Shown piece by piece: positions 15,721 to 24,280 of a stretch of 36,919 nt of DNA. A program made the position numbers and the translations under genes. The notes below the pieces were generated by a model. It saw nothing but the letters and a program-made list of their open reading frames with translations, searched no databases and was not told where the DNA came from. Where the stretch lies: NCBI GenBank assembly GCA_009840115.1, contig VXOJ01000061.1, positions 1 to 36,919 on the forward strand, given 5' to 3'. The stretch is from Gemmatimonadales bacterium. GTDB taxonomy: Bacteria > Gemmatimonadota > Gemmatimonadetes > Palauibacterales > Palauibacteraceae. Each line of letters starts with the position of its first letter. Within the stretch, counting starts at the first letter, position 1.

Positions 15721-16883
15721 GGCGCGCCCGGCCCCGCCGACGCGCCGCCTGCCAGGAGTTCGACCGCGTGTTCCGCGACCCGGGCCGAACACCCCGGTTG
15801 CCCGAGCCGCTCGCGAACGACGTCGAAGCCGCGCAGCATCTCGAGCCGCGCGGGTGCTCCTTCGGTGAGGAGCGCCTCGAGCGCCTCCGCCGCGCGCCCG
15901 GCCGTCAGCCCGTCCTGGAGGAGCTCCGGGACGACAGGGGCCTCCGCCACGAGGTTGACGAGGACGATGGAGGGAACGCGCACGAGCCGGCGGCCGATCG
16001 CCCACTCCACCCGTCCCATGCGGTAGCCCACGACCATCGGCACGCCCGCGAGCGCGAGTTCGAGCGTGATCGTGCCGGACTTCGTGAGAGCCGCGCAGGA
16101 GCGCGCCGTCGCCTCGCGCGCCCCCGCGGTCGGGAAGCCCGCTTTCGCATAGAGCGCTTTCGGGAGGTGGGGGGGGCGCGCGACGATGAAGTCGAGATCC
16201 CGATGCCGCCGCGCGAGGCGCCGCGCGGCTTCCGCGAAGACGGGCAGCATGTACCGGACCTCCTGCGCCCGCGATCCCGGGAAGAGTCCCACCACCCTCC
16301 TCCCACCCGACGGACGCCGCCCCGCGGCCGCGCGACCTCCGGGGCCGCCTTCGGGAGCGCAGGTCTCGTCGATGAGAGGGTGTCCGACGAACTCGGCGCG
16401 GACACCGTACCGCTCGAGCAGCGCCGCTTCGAACGGGAGGACGGTGAGGACGCGGTCGCAATCGCGCCGCAGCTTGCGGGCCCGGCCCTCCCGCCAGGCC
16501 CACACCTGAGGCGCGATGTAGTAGAGGACCCGCCGCCCCTGCCGCCGGGCGCTCCGGGCCAGCCGCAGGTTCAGCCCCGGGTAGTCGATCGGAAGAAACA
16601 GCCGCACATCCTCCCTCACGAAGAGACGCCGGATCCGGCGCTCCAGTCGGAGGAAGCCCGGCAGGCGCCGCAGAACCTCCATCCCCCCCATGACCGACAA
16701 CTCATCCAGCCCGGCGAGCCTCGACACTCCGGCCGCGTCCATCTCGCCGCCGCCAATGCCGAACAGCCTCGCGTCGGGCAGCTTCCGGCGAATCTCCCGC
16801 GCGACCGCCGCGCCGTGGTGGTCTCCCGACGACTCGCCGGCGGAGATGAAGATCGCCGGCCGCGGAGTCGGTTCCGGGGTCAG
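15714..16883 (-). CDS. lpxB: Lipid-A-disaccharide synthase LpxB, probable CTG start
   Basis: LpxB condenses UDP-2,3-diacylglucosamine with lipid X to form the lipid A disaccharide at the inner membrane surface. From the CTG at 16881-16883 the product is 389 residues, the usual length, and includes the conserved N-terminal AIFISAGESSGDHHG and FGIGGGEMDAAG. Further motifs are PIDYPGLNLRLA, YYIAPQVWAWREGR, VGHPLIDE and LFPGSRAQEV. In this frame I found no ATG, GTG or TTG upstream of the ATG at 16740-16742, which would delete 47 residues including SAGESSGD. The CTG overlaps the TGA of the preceding 44-codon gene by 4 nt (CTGA). No strong Shine-Dalgarno sequence is visible, which suggests coupled re-initiation. 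Confidence 0.9.
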   Translation of the reverse strand: MTPEPTPRPAIFISAGESSGDHHGAAVAREIRRKLPDARLFGIGGGEMDAAGVSRLAGLDELSVMGGMEVLRRLPGFLRLERRIRRLFVREDVRLFLPIDYPGLNLRLARSARRQGRRVLYYIAPQVWAWREGRARKLRRDCDRVLTVLPFEAALLERYGVRAEFVGHPLIDETCAPEGGPGGRAAAGRRPSGGRRVVGLFPGSRAQEVRYMLPVFAEAARRLARRHRDLDFIVARPPHLPKALYAKAGFPTAGAREATARSCAALTKSGTITLELALAGVPMVVGYRMGRVEWAIGRRLVRVPSIVLVNLVAEAPVVPELLQDGLTAGRAAEALEALLTEGAPARLEMLRGFDVVRERLGQPGCSARVAEHAVELLAGGASAGPGAPC

Positions 16884-17014
16884 GACACCCGGCCGAGGTA
16901 GGCCATCAGCATGAGGACGAGCGCGAGGAGGATGAGGAGGACCAGCGTCCGGGGTCCCCGCTTGACCGCCCCTCCGAGCTTCTTCCGCTCCTCACGGATC
17001 TTGAGCAACGACAT
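16880..17014 (-). CDS. 44-residue tail-anchored membrane protein in the lpx operon
   Basis: This short gene starts with ATG at 17012-17014 behind GAGGAG (8-nt spacing) and overlaps the end of the oxidoreductase gene by 23 nt. The product has a basic N-terminal half (KIREERKKLGGAVKRGPR) and a hydrophobic C-terminal helix (TLVLLILLALVLMLMAYLG), so it is probably anchored by its tail in the inner membrane with the basic part in the cytosol. Its TGA overlaps the proposed lpxB CTG. I do not recognise a family. Position and topology would suit a small partner that tethers LpxB or the oxidoreductase to the membrane; this is a guess. Confidence 0.65.
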   Translation of the reverse strand: MSLLKIREERKKLGGAVKRGPRTLVLLILLALVLMLMAYLGRVS

Positions 17015-17966
17015 GAACGAACTCCTCGATTTCGCGGGTGATCCGGATCGCGATCTCCAGCGCCTCCCTGCCCGCGCGACCCGATACCAGGCGGCTCGGA
17101 CGCCCTGCGATCGCGTCGGCGAAGGCCGCGATTTCCCGGGCGAGCGCCTCGCCGCCGCGAGCTTGCAGCGGCACATGCTCCACCAGGGCCTCCACTCCCT
17201 CGATCGCGTTCCCGGTCCGTGGATCGCGCCGCCGGTAGTGATGCCCCGTTTCGGCCGCCAGGTCCAAGCTGAAGTACCCGGAGCGCTGGAACAACCGCAG
17301 CTTCCGCAGCGGCTTCAGCGCCACGCGGCTCGCGGTGATGTTCGCCACCGTGCCGTCCTCGAAGGAGAGGCGCGCGTTGGCGAGGTCGATCCGGGGGGAA
17401 ATGACGGGCACGCCCACCGCGCGCACGTCCGCCAGCGGAGCCTCCGTCAGCGTGAGAACGAGGTCGATATCGTGAATCATGAGATCCAGGATCACCGTGG
17501 TGTCCGCCCCGCGGGTCTGAAACGGCGCCATGCGCAGCGACTCGATGAACCGCGGGCGATCCAGCCATGGATCCGCGGCGAGGAGGATGCCGTTGAAGCG
17601 CTCGACGTGCCCGACGCCGAGGACGACCCCCGCTTCCTCCGCGAGCGCGAGGATCTCGTTCGCCTCGGCGAGGGTCGCGGCCAGCGGTTTCTCGACCAGG
17701 ACGTGGCAGCCGGCGCGGATCGCGCCCGCCGCGGCCTGGTGGTGCGCCACGGTGGGCACCGCGATGATGACGGCTTCGACGCGGCGGAGCAGCGCTTCCG
17801 CCTCCGCGAAGGCCGGCACGGACAGCGCGTCCGCGACCTCCTTCGCCCGAGCGGTCGACCGGTCGTAGACCCCCTCCAACTCGAACGCGTCGCTCTGCGC
17901 CAGGAGCCGGGCGTGCTGGGCGCCCAGCCTCCCGACCCCGACGACGCCGGCCGGGATCCGGCTCAA
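16992..17966 (-). CDS. Gfo/Idh/MocA-family NAD(P)-dependent oxidoreductase
   Basis: This 324-residue protein has the family layout. An N-terminal Rossmann domain carries the GVGRLGAQHARLL dinucleotide motif (residues 10-22), and the diagnostic EKP is at residues 92-94 (VLVEKPLA). The C-terminal substrate domain includes HDIDL. Genes of this family often sit between lpxA and lpxB. In some bacteria the homologue GnnA oxidises UDP-GlcNAc at C3 so that GnnB can aminate it, leading to amide-linked lipid A. No gnnB-like aminotransferase is in this window, so GnnA is only a candidate function. The start is TTG at 17964-17966, overlapping the lpxA stop by 4 nt (TTGA). Confidence 0.88.
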   Translation of the reverse strand: MSRIPAGVVGVGRLGAQHARLLAQSDAFELEGVYDRSTARAKEVADALSVPAFAEAEALLRRVEAVIIAVPTVAHHQAAAGAIRAGCHVLVEKPLAATLAEANEILALAEEAGVVLGVGHVERFNGILLAADPWLDRPRFIESLRMAPFQTRGADTTVILDLMIHDIDLVLTLTEAPLADVRAVGVPVISPRIDLANARLSFEDGTVANITASRVALKPLRKLRLFQRSGYFSLDLAAETGHHYRRRDPRTGNAIEGVEALVEHVPLQARGGEALAREIAAFADAIAGRPSRLVSGRAGREALEIAIRITREIEEFVHVVAQDP

Positions 17967-18814
17967 ACGGAGGGCCGGGTCGCCTCGCGCGGCTCCGGCG
18001 GCAGGTCGTCGTCCGGTCCGACGCGGGTCGGGGTCACGCCCCGCTCGGAATCGCGGATGAAGTCCACGAGTTCCCGCACTTCGGGGGTCATCTCGCCTTG
18101 CCGGACGCGGTCGAGACTCGCCCGGAGGGGTTCGCCCGACCGGAAGATCGTCCGGTATGCGGCCTGGAGGGCGCGGATCGCGTCCGGTTCGAAGCCCCGG
18201 CGTTCGAGGCCGATGCGGTTGACGCCGTACGTGCGGGTCCGGCCTCCCCCGACGAGGGTGTACGGTGCGACGTCCCGCGAGACGCGGGCGCCACCCCCGA
18301 CCATCGCATGCCGCCCGATGCGCGTGAACTGGTGGATGCCCGTCAGCCCTCCGACGATCCCCCAGTCGCCGATCTCCACGTGTCCCCCCATGGTCACGCC
18401 GTTCGCGAGCACGACATGGTCTCCGATGAGGCAGTCATGGGCGACGTGCACGTAGGCCATCACGAGCGTGTCCGCCCCGACCGAAGTCAGGCCGCTCGCG
18501 GCGGTCCCCCGGTTCAGCGTCGTGAATTCGCGCACGACCGTGCGGGGGCCGATCTCCAGAAAGGTGCGTTCTCCCGCGTATTTCAGGTCCTGCGGGTCCG
18601 AACCCAGGACGGCGCCCTTCGCGATGCGCACGTCCTCCGCCACGCGCGTATCCCGTTCGATGAACACGTGCGGGCCGATCCGGACCCGTTCGCCGACCTC
18701 CACGTCGGGGCCGATCACGGTGTACGGGCCCACGGTGGCGCTGGAAGCGACGCTCGCCGACGCATCGATCACGGCCGTCGCGTGGCGCCCGGGAGCGTAG
18801 CCCGCCGAGGTCAC
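17963..18814 (-). CDS. lpxA: Acyl-[ACP]-UDP-GlcNAc O-acyltransferase LpxA
   Basis: LpxA carries out the first step of lipid A synthesis. The 283-residue product consists of left-handed beta-helix hexapeptide repeats (for example VGPYTVIGPDVEVGERVRIG) followed by a helical C-terminal domain (GLERRGFEPDAIRALQAAYRTIF). The catalytic histidine is H126 in HVAHDCLIGDH; the GSDPQDLKYAGE and NRGTA segments are conserved. The start is GTG at 18812-18814, overlapping the fabZ stop by 4 nt (GTGA). The C-terminus has an extra Pro/Arg-rich tail of about 25 residues compared with E. coli LpxA. Whether it makes ester- or amide-linked lipid A depends on the neighbouring oxidoreductase. Confidence 0.96.
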   Translation of the reverse strand: MTSAGYAPGRHATAVIDASASVASSATVGPYTVIGPDVEVGERVRIGPHVFIERDTRVAEDVRIAKGAVLGSDPQDLKYAGERTFLEIGPRTVVREFTTLNRGTAASGLTSVGADTLVMAYVHVAHDCLIGDHVVLANGVTMGGHVEIGDWGIVGGLTGIHQFTRIGRHAMVGGGARVSRDVAPYTLVGGGRTRTYGVNRIGLERRGFEPDAIRALQAAYRTIFRSGEPLRASLDRVRQGEMTPEVRELVDFIRDSERGVTPTRVGPDDDLPPEPREATRPSV

Positions 18815-19239
18815 CGGTCCATGACCTGTCCGAGAATCGTGGCCTCCGCCGCCACCCGGCCGTCCACCCGCGCAATCCCCTTCAGCTTCCCGCGTTTGCC
18901 GCGTCCCTGAACGAGGTCCAGTTCGAGGACCAACTGGTCGCCGGGGATGACGGGCCGCCGGAACTTCACGCCGTCCACCGACAGGAAGTAGATGACCTTG
19001 TCCTCGGGGTTCTGCAGGCCGCTCATCAGCAGGACGCCCCCGCACTGGGCCAGCGCCTCGATGATGAGCACGCCGGGCATCACGGGACGGCCCGGAAAAT
19101 GCCCGGCGAAGAACGGTTCGTTCGCGCTCACGTTCTTCAGGCCGACGATCCGCTGCCCCGGCTCGATTTCCAGCACGCGGTCCACCAGGAGCATCGGATA
19201 CCGGTGCGGGAGGATGTTCAGTATTTCGGTGACGTCCAT
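18811..19239 (-). CDS. fabZ: 3-hydroxyacyl-[ACP] dehydratase FabZ
   Basis: FabZ dehydrates 3-hydroxyacyl-ACP in fatty acid elongation and so competes with LpxA and LpxD for hydroxyacyl-ACP. The 142-residue hot-dog-fold protein shows LPHRYPMLLVDRV (residues 10-22), the catalytic pair H47 in AGHFPGRPVMPG and E61 in IIEALAQ, and the usual length. The ATG at 19237-19239 shares one base with the lpxC stop (TGATG); a GTG directly before it would give a GTGA overlap. In some bacteria lpxC and fabZ are fused; here they are separate but adjacent. The order lpxC-fabZ-lpxA supports balanced control of membrane and lipid A acyl chains. Confidence 0.97.
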   Translation of the reverse strand: MDVTEILNILPHRYPMLLVDRVLEIEPGQRIVGLKNVSANEPFFAGHFPGRPVMPGVLIIEALAQCGGVLLMSGLQNPEDKVIYFLSVDGVKFRRPVIPGDQLVLELDLVQGRGKRGKLKGIARVDGRVAAEATILGQVMDR

Positions 19240-20123
19240 CACCCTTCCTCGTTCATCTCGTTCTCCTTCGACCCGCGTCCCTGTGCCGTGGCACGGGCTG
19301 CTGCCAGCCGGCGGGCGAGTTCCAGGTTGCCGCGATGTCCCGGCCTTTCCGCGACCACATGACATTGCAGCCTCGCGCCCACGAGTGCGAGGTCGCCGAT
19401 GATGTCCAGGATCTTGTGGCGCACGAACTCGTCGGGAAACCGGAGTTCCTGCCCGGCTTCAAGCCCGTCCCCGGAGAGGACGAGCGTGTTTTCCCGCGTC
19501 GCTCCGAGCGCGAGTCCTCGCTCCCGCAGCGCCTCCGCCCATGCGGACAGGCCGAAGGTGCGGGCCGGCGCGACCTCCCGCGCGAACTCCACGGGCTCCA
19601 GGCGCGCGCTGGCGGACTGCCGCCCGATGAGAGGGTGGTCGAAGTCGATCGTCGCCGAGATCCGGCCGGTCTCCGCGGGGAGGACGTCGTACTTGGTCCC
19701 CCCGATGTTCAGATGCAGGGGACGGTCGATCCGGAGGCTCGGCGCCTCCGCTTCCTGCGCGACCGGCCCGGCGTCCAGCAACCGGTCGCACCACGCGGCC
19801 GCGCTCCCGTCGAGCGCGGGAGGTTCCGGCCCGGAGACGTCGATCCACAGGTTGTCGAGCGCCAGCCCGTGCGCCGCGGCGAGCACGTGTTCGGCGGTGC
19901 GAACCACGGCCTCGCCCTTCCGGAGGGCGGTCTCGCGGTGGGCGGAGTGCACGGACTCCACCGTGGCGGGGATCTCCGGCGCGCCCGGCAGATCCGTGCG
20001 GCGGAAGCGCAGGCCGCCGTGTTCGGGCGCGGGGCGAAGCCTCACGACGGAGGGCTCGCCCGTGTGTATTCCGTACCCGCGAACCTCCACGGCCCGCGCG
20101 ATCGTGCGCTGTTTCGCCGTCAA
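19239..20123 (-). CDS. lpxC: UDP-3-O-acyl-GlcNAc deacetylase LpxC
   Basis: LpxC is the zinc amidase that makes the committed step of lipid A synthesis. From the TTG at 20121-20123 the protein is 294 residues. Zinc ligands H79 (TAEHVLAA), H236 and D240 ([10 protein letters not shown]), the catalytic base E78 and H263 (ERPGHRGN) fall within two residues of the E. coli numbering, which supports this start. The TTG overlaps the lpxD stop by 4 nt (TTGA). The frame is open for more than 200 codons upstream, but that is an off-frame shadow of lpxD. The C-terminus ends in a polar tail ([13 protein letters not shown]) that, as in other species, could influence turnover. Confidence 0.96.
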   Translation of the reverse strand: MTAKQRTIARAVEVRGYGIHTGEPSVVRLRPAPEHGGLRFRRTDLPGAPEIPATVESVHSAHRETALRKGEAVVRTAEHVLAAAHGLALDNLWIDVSGPEPPALDGSAAAWCDRLLDAGPVAQEAEAPSLRIDRPLHLNIGGTKYDVLPAETGRISATIDFDHPLIGRQSASARLEPVEFAREVAPARTFGLSAWAEALRERGLALGATRENTLVLSGDGLEAGQELRFPDEFVRHKILDIIGDLALVGARLQCHVVAERPGHRGNLELARRLAAARATAQGRGSKENEMNEEG

Positions 20124-21190
20124 GCGCTTCCATCGTCCGGCCCGTCCAGTCGGACGTGCCCCTCGTCGCCATCCGCGCCGGCTCGCCGCTCGAGCCGCGC
20201 GACGCGATGGAAGAGGTCCGGCAGCCGGCTCAGGTGCGCGGCCTCCTTCAGCCACGACCGTTGAGGCCGGGCCGGCGTCCCTCCCACCTCCGCTCCCGGG
20301 GGTACGTCCCGCACGACGCCCGTCTGGCCCGCGATGCGTGCGCCGGCTCCGATCGTCAGGTGGCCAGCCACCCCCGCCTGCCCGCCGAACTGCGTTCCGG
20401 CGCCGATCTCGCAGCTTCCGGCGATGCCGACGTGGGCGGCGATGAGACAGTCGGTCCCGATCCGCACGTTGTGCGCCACGTGCACGAGGTTGTCGAGCTT
20501 GGTCCGGTCCCCGATCCGCGTGTCGTCGAGCGCGCCGCGGTCGATCGTGCAATTCGCGCCGATCTCGACGTCGGCGCCGATCACGCAGCCGCCGATCTGC
20601 GGTACCTTGTGCGCGCCGTCCGGCCCCGGCACGTACCCGAAACCATCCGTCCCGACGCGCGCCCCGGCGTGCACTCGCACACGGTCGCCCAACTCGACGC
20701 CGTGGAGGATGGAAACGGCGTGGCCGAGCCGGCAGTCCGCCCCGATCCGGGCTCCACGGCCGATCAGCGTCCCCGGTCCCACCCACGTTCCGTGCCCGAT
20801 CACGGCCCCATCTTCCACGACCACTCCCGCGCCGAGCGACACCGCCTCTCCGATCCGGGCCCCATCGTCGACCCGGGCGGAGGGGTCGATCCCGGGCGGC
20901 GGCGCGGGCTCCGGATGGAACAGCCGCACGATCCTCGCGAAGGAGAGCTGGGGGTCGTCGACCTTGAGGACGCTGAACCGGACCGCGCCCGCTTCGAAGC
21001 CGCGGGGGGTCAACACGGCCCCCGCCCCGGTTCCGCGAACGGCCTCCCGCATCGCTTCACGAGCGAAGAATGCGAGGTCCTCCGGGCCGGCCACGTCGAG
21101 TGAGGCGACTCCGGTCAACCGGCGGTCGGGATCCCCCAGTACATCCGCCCCCACGCGACGGGCGAGATCGGAGACCGTGAACGCCGGCAT
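20120..21190 (-). CDS. lpxD: UDP-3-O-acylglucosamine N-acyltransferase LpxD
   Basis: LpxD adds the second hydroxyacyl chain in lipid A synthesis. The 356-residue product has the N-terminal uridine-binding domain (residues 1-100, with [14 protein letters not shown] and DLAFF), then a hexapeptide-repeat beta-helix with the catalytic His at H240 in NLVHVAHNV, and the [18 protein letters not shown] segment typical of LpxD. A helical C-terminus ends the protein. The ATG at 21188-21190 lies 39 nt after the skp stop. Its stop overlaps lpxC by 4 nt. In many diderms fabZ follows lpxD directly; here lpxC sits between them. Confidence 0.96.
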   Translation of the reverse strand: MPAFTVSDLARRVGADVLGDPDRRLTGVASLDVAGPEDLAFFAREAMREAVRGTGAGAVLTPRGFEAGAVRFSVLKVDDPQLSFARIVRLFHPEPAPPPGIDPSARVDDGARIGEAVSLGAGVVVEDGAVIGHGTWVGPGTLIGRGARIGADCRLGHAVSILHGVELGDRVRVHAGARVGTDGFGYVPGPDGAHKVPQIGGCVIGADVEIGANCTIDRGALDDTRIGDRTKLDNLVHVAHNVRIGTDCLIAAHVGIAGSCEIGAGTQFGGQAGVAGHLTIGAGARIAGQTGVVRDVPPGAEVGGTPARPQRSWLKEAAHLSRLPDLFHRVARLERRAGADGDEGHVRLDGPDDGSA

Positions 21191-21229
21191 TCGGGGAACG
21201 GAGCCGGAGCCGCGCCGGTGGCAGCCGGA

Positions 21230-21832
21230 TTAGCTGCCGGGCGTGGCCGACAGGGCGGCGAGATCGACGCCGAGGCGCTCGAGCACCGACGTGGTGATGT
21301 CGAGCGATGTGTCCGCCGCCACCACGCCCGCGGCGACATCGAGTACGATCGAGTAGCCGCGTTCCGCCCGGATCTCCTCGATCACCTCGTTCACGCGGAC
21401 CACGATCGGTTCGAGCAGTGCCGCGCGACGCCGGTCCAGTTCCACGTTCAGTTCCTGCTGTCTCGTTGCCGCCTCCTGCTGCTTGTCGCGGATCTCCTGC
21501 TCCTTCTGCTGGCGACCCGCCGGGTCGAGCAGGGACTGCTGCTGCTGGTATGCCGTGATGAGAGAGTCGATCTCCGCCGCGAAGGCGTCGAGCTCACCCT
21601 CGAACTCGACGGAGAGCTGCTGAAACGCCGCGCCGGCCGAATCGGCGCCGGGCGCGACGGGGAGGATCGCCTGCGTGTTCACGTAGACGATGGGCGTCCC
21701 CTCGGGGGGCAGCGGGACGGCCTCCAGCACCGGTGGCGCCCCCGCCGGCTCCTGCCCGGCCAGAGGGCCCGCGAGCAGCGAGCCAAGCGCGACCAGCGCC
21801 GCCGGCCCCGCGCCCCTGTGAATCCAGTTCAT
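21230..21832 (-). CDS. skp: Periplasmic chaperone, OmpH/Skp family
   Basis: Skp-type proteins hold unfolded outer-membrane proteins in the periplasm on their way to BamA. The 200-residue product starts with a signal peptide (residues 1-26, basic MNWIHR, hydrophobic core, cleavage near GPLAGQ). It then has the OmpH pattern: IVYVNTQAILPVAPG, a long glutamine- and charge-rich coiled coil (residues 70-145, with QQQQSLLDPAGRQQKEQEI), and the C-terminal VIEEIRAERGYSIVLD strand. The ATG follows AGAGGG with about 8-nt spacing. It sits 18 nt after bamA, the usual bamA-skp-lpxD order. Confidence 0.9.
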   Translation of the reverse strand: MNWIHRGAGPAALVALGSLLAGPLAGQEPAGAPPVLEAVPLPPEGTPIVYVNTQAILPVAPGADSAGAAFQQLSVEFEGELDAFAAEIDSLITAYQQQQSLLDPAGRQQKEQEIRDKQQEAATRQQELNVELDRRRAALLEPIVVRVNEVIEEIRAERGYSIVLDVAAGVVAADTSLDITTSVLERLGVDLAALSATPGS

Positions 21833-21850
21833 GTCGGTATCCCTCTCGGT

Positions 21851-24280
21851 TCAGAACACACGTCCGAACTTGAAGTGCAACTGCCAGCCCGGATCCGGTC
21901 GGCCCAGGATGTCGCGCCGGTCGAACCCGTATGCGTAGTCGAGGCCCAGCGGACCGAACGGCGTCACGAGACTCGCGCCGATCCCGGCCCCCACCAGGAG
22001 ATCCGTCGGGTTGAGCTGGCTGGCGTCCAGCCAGACGTTTCCCGCGTCCATGAAGGCGCTCATGAAGATGCTGCTCGTGAGCTTGATCCCGAAAGTCACC
22101 CCGGTCCGGAAGAACGATTCTCCCACGCGGTCGAGGTCGCTGAAGGGGGCGTTGTCCGGGATGTGCCCCGACGGTGTGATCGAGGCCTCGTCGTACCCTC
22201 GTAACTGGATCCCCGCCTGCGTGCCCCCCGCGTAGTAGCGTTCGGTGAAGAACGGATTCCGGCCCAGGATGAGCCCCGCCTCGAAGCTGAGGCCGAAGGT
22301 GAGTTCGATGGGGGGGCTCGTGCTCCCCGGCCCTCCGCCGAGCCGGCCCACGGGCACGAACCACTCGCTCGTCAGATCGAGCTTCTGGTAGTTCCCGTCG
22401 CCTCCCAGAAAGCCGCCCGTCTGCCGGAACGCGATCTGGTTGCGGGCGCCGGCGGTCGCGAACAGCGGATTGTTCCGGCTGTCCTGGACCAGGCGCCCGG
22501 AGAGCGTGGACCGCAGGCCGGAGAAGAGCGAGAACCGCCGCCCGATCACGTTCGTCGTGTCCAGCCCCCGCACGTCGTCGTCGAAGAGCGAGTAGCCGAC
22601 GAACACGCGCGTGTTCCGTATCCCGAAGATGGGGACGCCGACCTCGGTCAGGCCGCCCCTCTGGCGGCGGTCCCCGAGGCTGAAACCGGTGAACTGGTCG
22701 CGCGAATCCCGGAGCGAGACGTTGGCGGAGTAGTGGCTTCCGAGGACTTCCGGATCAGAGTAGCTGATGTCGAGGTCCCGCTGCCGGCGGCCGAAGATCC
22801 AGCGCAGGCTCCCCGTCTTCGCGAGCCCGAAGAGGTTCGGCTGCGTATAGCCGATGAACCCCGCGAGCCCCGTGTAGCCGGAGGCCGTGATCCCGAAGTT
22901 CAGCGTCCCCGTCTGCTTCTCCTGGACGCGCAGCGAGATGTCGATGTCCCCGTCCGGGCGCGGCCGGATGTCGATCGCCTCGTCCGGCGGCAGCGGCTCG
23001 AAGAAGTTCAGCCCCTGGATGTTCTGGAACGACTGGATCAGGCGTTCCTGCGAGTACACGTCGCCGGGGAAGATGAGCAGGCGGTTCCGGATCACACGGT
23101 CGTGCGTGGCCGTGTTCCCCTCGATCGCGATCTCGCGGATATAGCTCCGCGGGCCTTCCTGGATCACGAGGTGGGCCGTGACGCGGGGCGCCTCGCCCTC
23201 CGGGACCTCCACGCGCCGCACGTCCGGCGTGACGCGGGACCCGAGGTATCCGTTGTTGCGGTACAGGTCGCCGAGGTCCGCCGGAGAAGCGTAGAAGGCG
23301 GTGAAGTTGAAGGGCGGATACTCCTCGTCCCCTTCGGCCTCGTGCTGGCCGCGGCGGACGATGGGCTCGATCGTCGCGAGCGGGAAGGCGCGGTTCCCCG
23401 TGATCCTCAGGTCCTCGAGCAGGTACCGGGCGCCCTCCTCGACGCGGATCTCGATCCGGCCCTTCCCGGTCAGGCGGTCCGATATGACCGTGTCGCCGAG
23501 GACCTCGAAGTCGAGAAAGCCGTTCGCCCGGTAGAACTCCGGGAGCCGCTCCGTCAGGTCGCGCCGGAACTCATCCTTCTTGAGCTCGCCCGAATCGAAC
23601 CAGAAGAACCCCTCCTCGTCCGTGGCCATCGCCGCCCGCAGGTCCGCGTCCGTAAACGCTTCGTTCCCCTCGAACGTGATCGCGGTGACCCCGAGCCGCG
23701 GCCCTTCGTCCACGTCGAACACGACGAGAAGGTCGCGCGGAAACGCCGGGTCCGGACGGATGAGCGTGTCCACGCTCGCGGTCGGGAATCCCTCGTTCGA
23801 CAGCAGTTCGAGGAGCGTGACGCGCGCCCGCCCGATGCGGCTGGGGTCGAGCGGGCTGTTGCTCGCGAGGCCGATCGTGTCCCGGATGACATCCTCGTCG
23901 ACCCGCTCCAGTCCGCGGAACGCGTACTGCGTGATGTAGGGCCGTTCCTCCACGCGGATGTAGAACACGCCGCGCTCGGGATCCTCCGACTCCTCCACGC
24001 CGATCTCGACGTCCGAGAAGTCTCCGGAGCTGAACAGGCGGCGGATCGCGTCCTGGATCTGGGGCTGCCGCACGACGTTGCCCGCGCGGAGCCCGCTCCG
24101 GGTGATGATGATGTTCGCGGAGTGGCGCTCGTTCCCCACCACCACGACCGAATCGACGCGGACGGACGACTGGTCGAGCTGAAGCTGCGCCGCCGCCGGC
24201 TCCGCCGCGGAGAGCCCGAGGACGAGGCCCGTCAGCCACAGTCCGCCCGCCGCTCCGGCAGGCGGCCGTCGGCGGTTCAT
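21851..24280 (-). CDS. bamA: Outer membrane protein assembly factor BamA
   Basis: BamA is the central Omp85 barrel that folds proteins into the outer membrane. The 809-residue product has a signal peptide (to about residue 32, AAAQ), five POTRA domains (for example [19 protein letters not shown] and [21 protein letters not shown] units) and a C-terminal barrel that ends in phenylalanine (FGRVF), the beta-signal. The conserved loop-6 motif appears as QLRGYDE, and [11 protein letters not shown] is near the end. The ATG at 24278-24280 overlaps the clpC stop by 4 nt (ATGA), an unusual coupling between a cytosolic chaperone gene and an outer-membrane gene. Confidence 0.96.
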   Translation of the reverse strand: MNRRRPPAGAAGGLWLTGLVLGLSAAEPAAAQLQLDQSSVRVDSVVVVGNERHSANIIITRSGLRAGNVVRQPQIQDAIRRLFSSGDFSDVEIGVEESEDPERGVFYIRVEERPYITQYAFRGLERVDEDVIRDTIGLASNSPLDPSRIGRARVTLLELLSNEGFPTASVDTLIRPDPAFPRDLLVVFDVDEGPRLGVTAITFEGNEAFTDADLRAAMATDEEGFFWFDSGELKKDEFRRDLTERLPEFYRANGFLDFEVLGDTVISDRLTGKGRIEIRVEEGARYLLEDLRITGNRAFPLATIEPIVRRGQHEAEGDEEYPPFNFTAFYASPADLGDLYRNNGYLGSRVTPDVRRVEVPEGEAPRVTAHLVIQEGPRSYIREIAIEGNTATHDRVIRNRLLIFPGDVYSQERLIQSFQNIQGLNFFEPLPPDEAIDIRPRPDGDIDISLRVQEKQTGTLNFGITASGYTGLAGFIGYTQPNLFGLAKTGSLRWIFGRRQRDLDISYSDPEVLGSHYSANVSLRDSRDQFTGFSLGDRRQRGGLTEVGVPIFGIRNTRVFVGYSLFDDDVRGLDTTNVIGRRFSLFSGLRSTLSGRLVQDSRNNPLFATAGARNQIAFRQTGGFLGGDGNYQKLDLTSEWFVPVGRLGGGPGSTSPPIELTFGLSFEAGLILGRNPFFTERYYAGGTQAGIQLRGYDEASITPSGHIPDNAPFSDLDRVGESFFRTGVTFGIKLTSSIFMSAFMDAGNVWLDASQLNPTDLLVGAGIGASLVTPFGPLGLDYAYGFDRRDILGRPDPGWQLHFKFGRVF

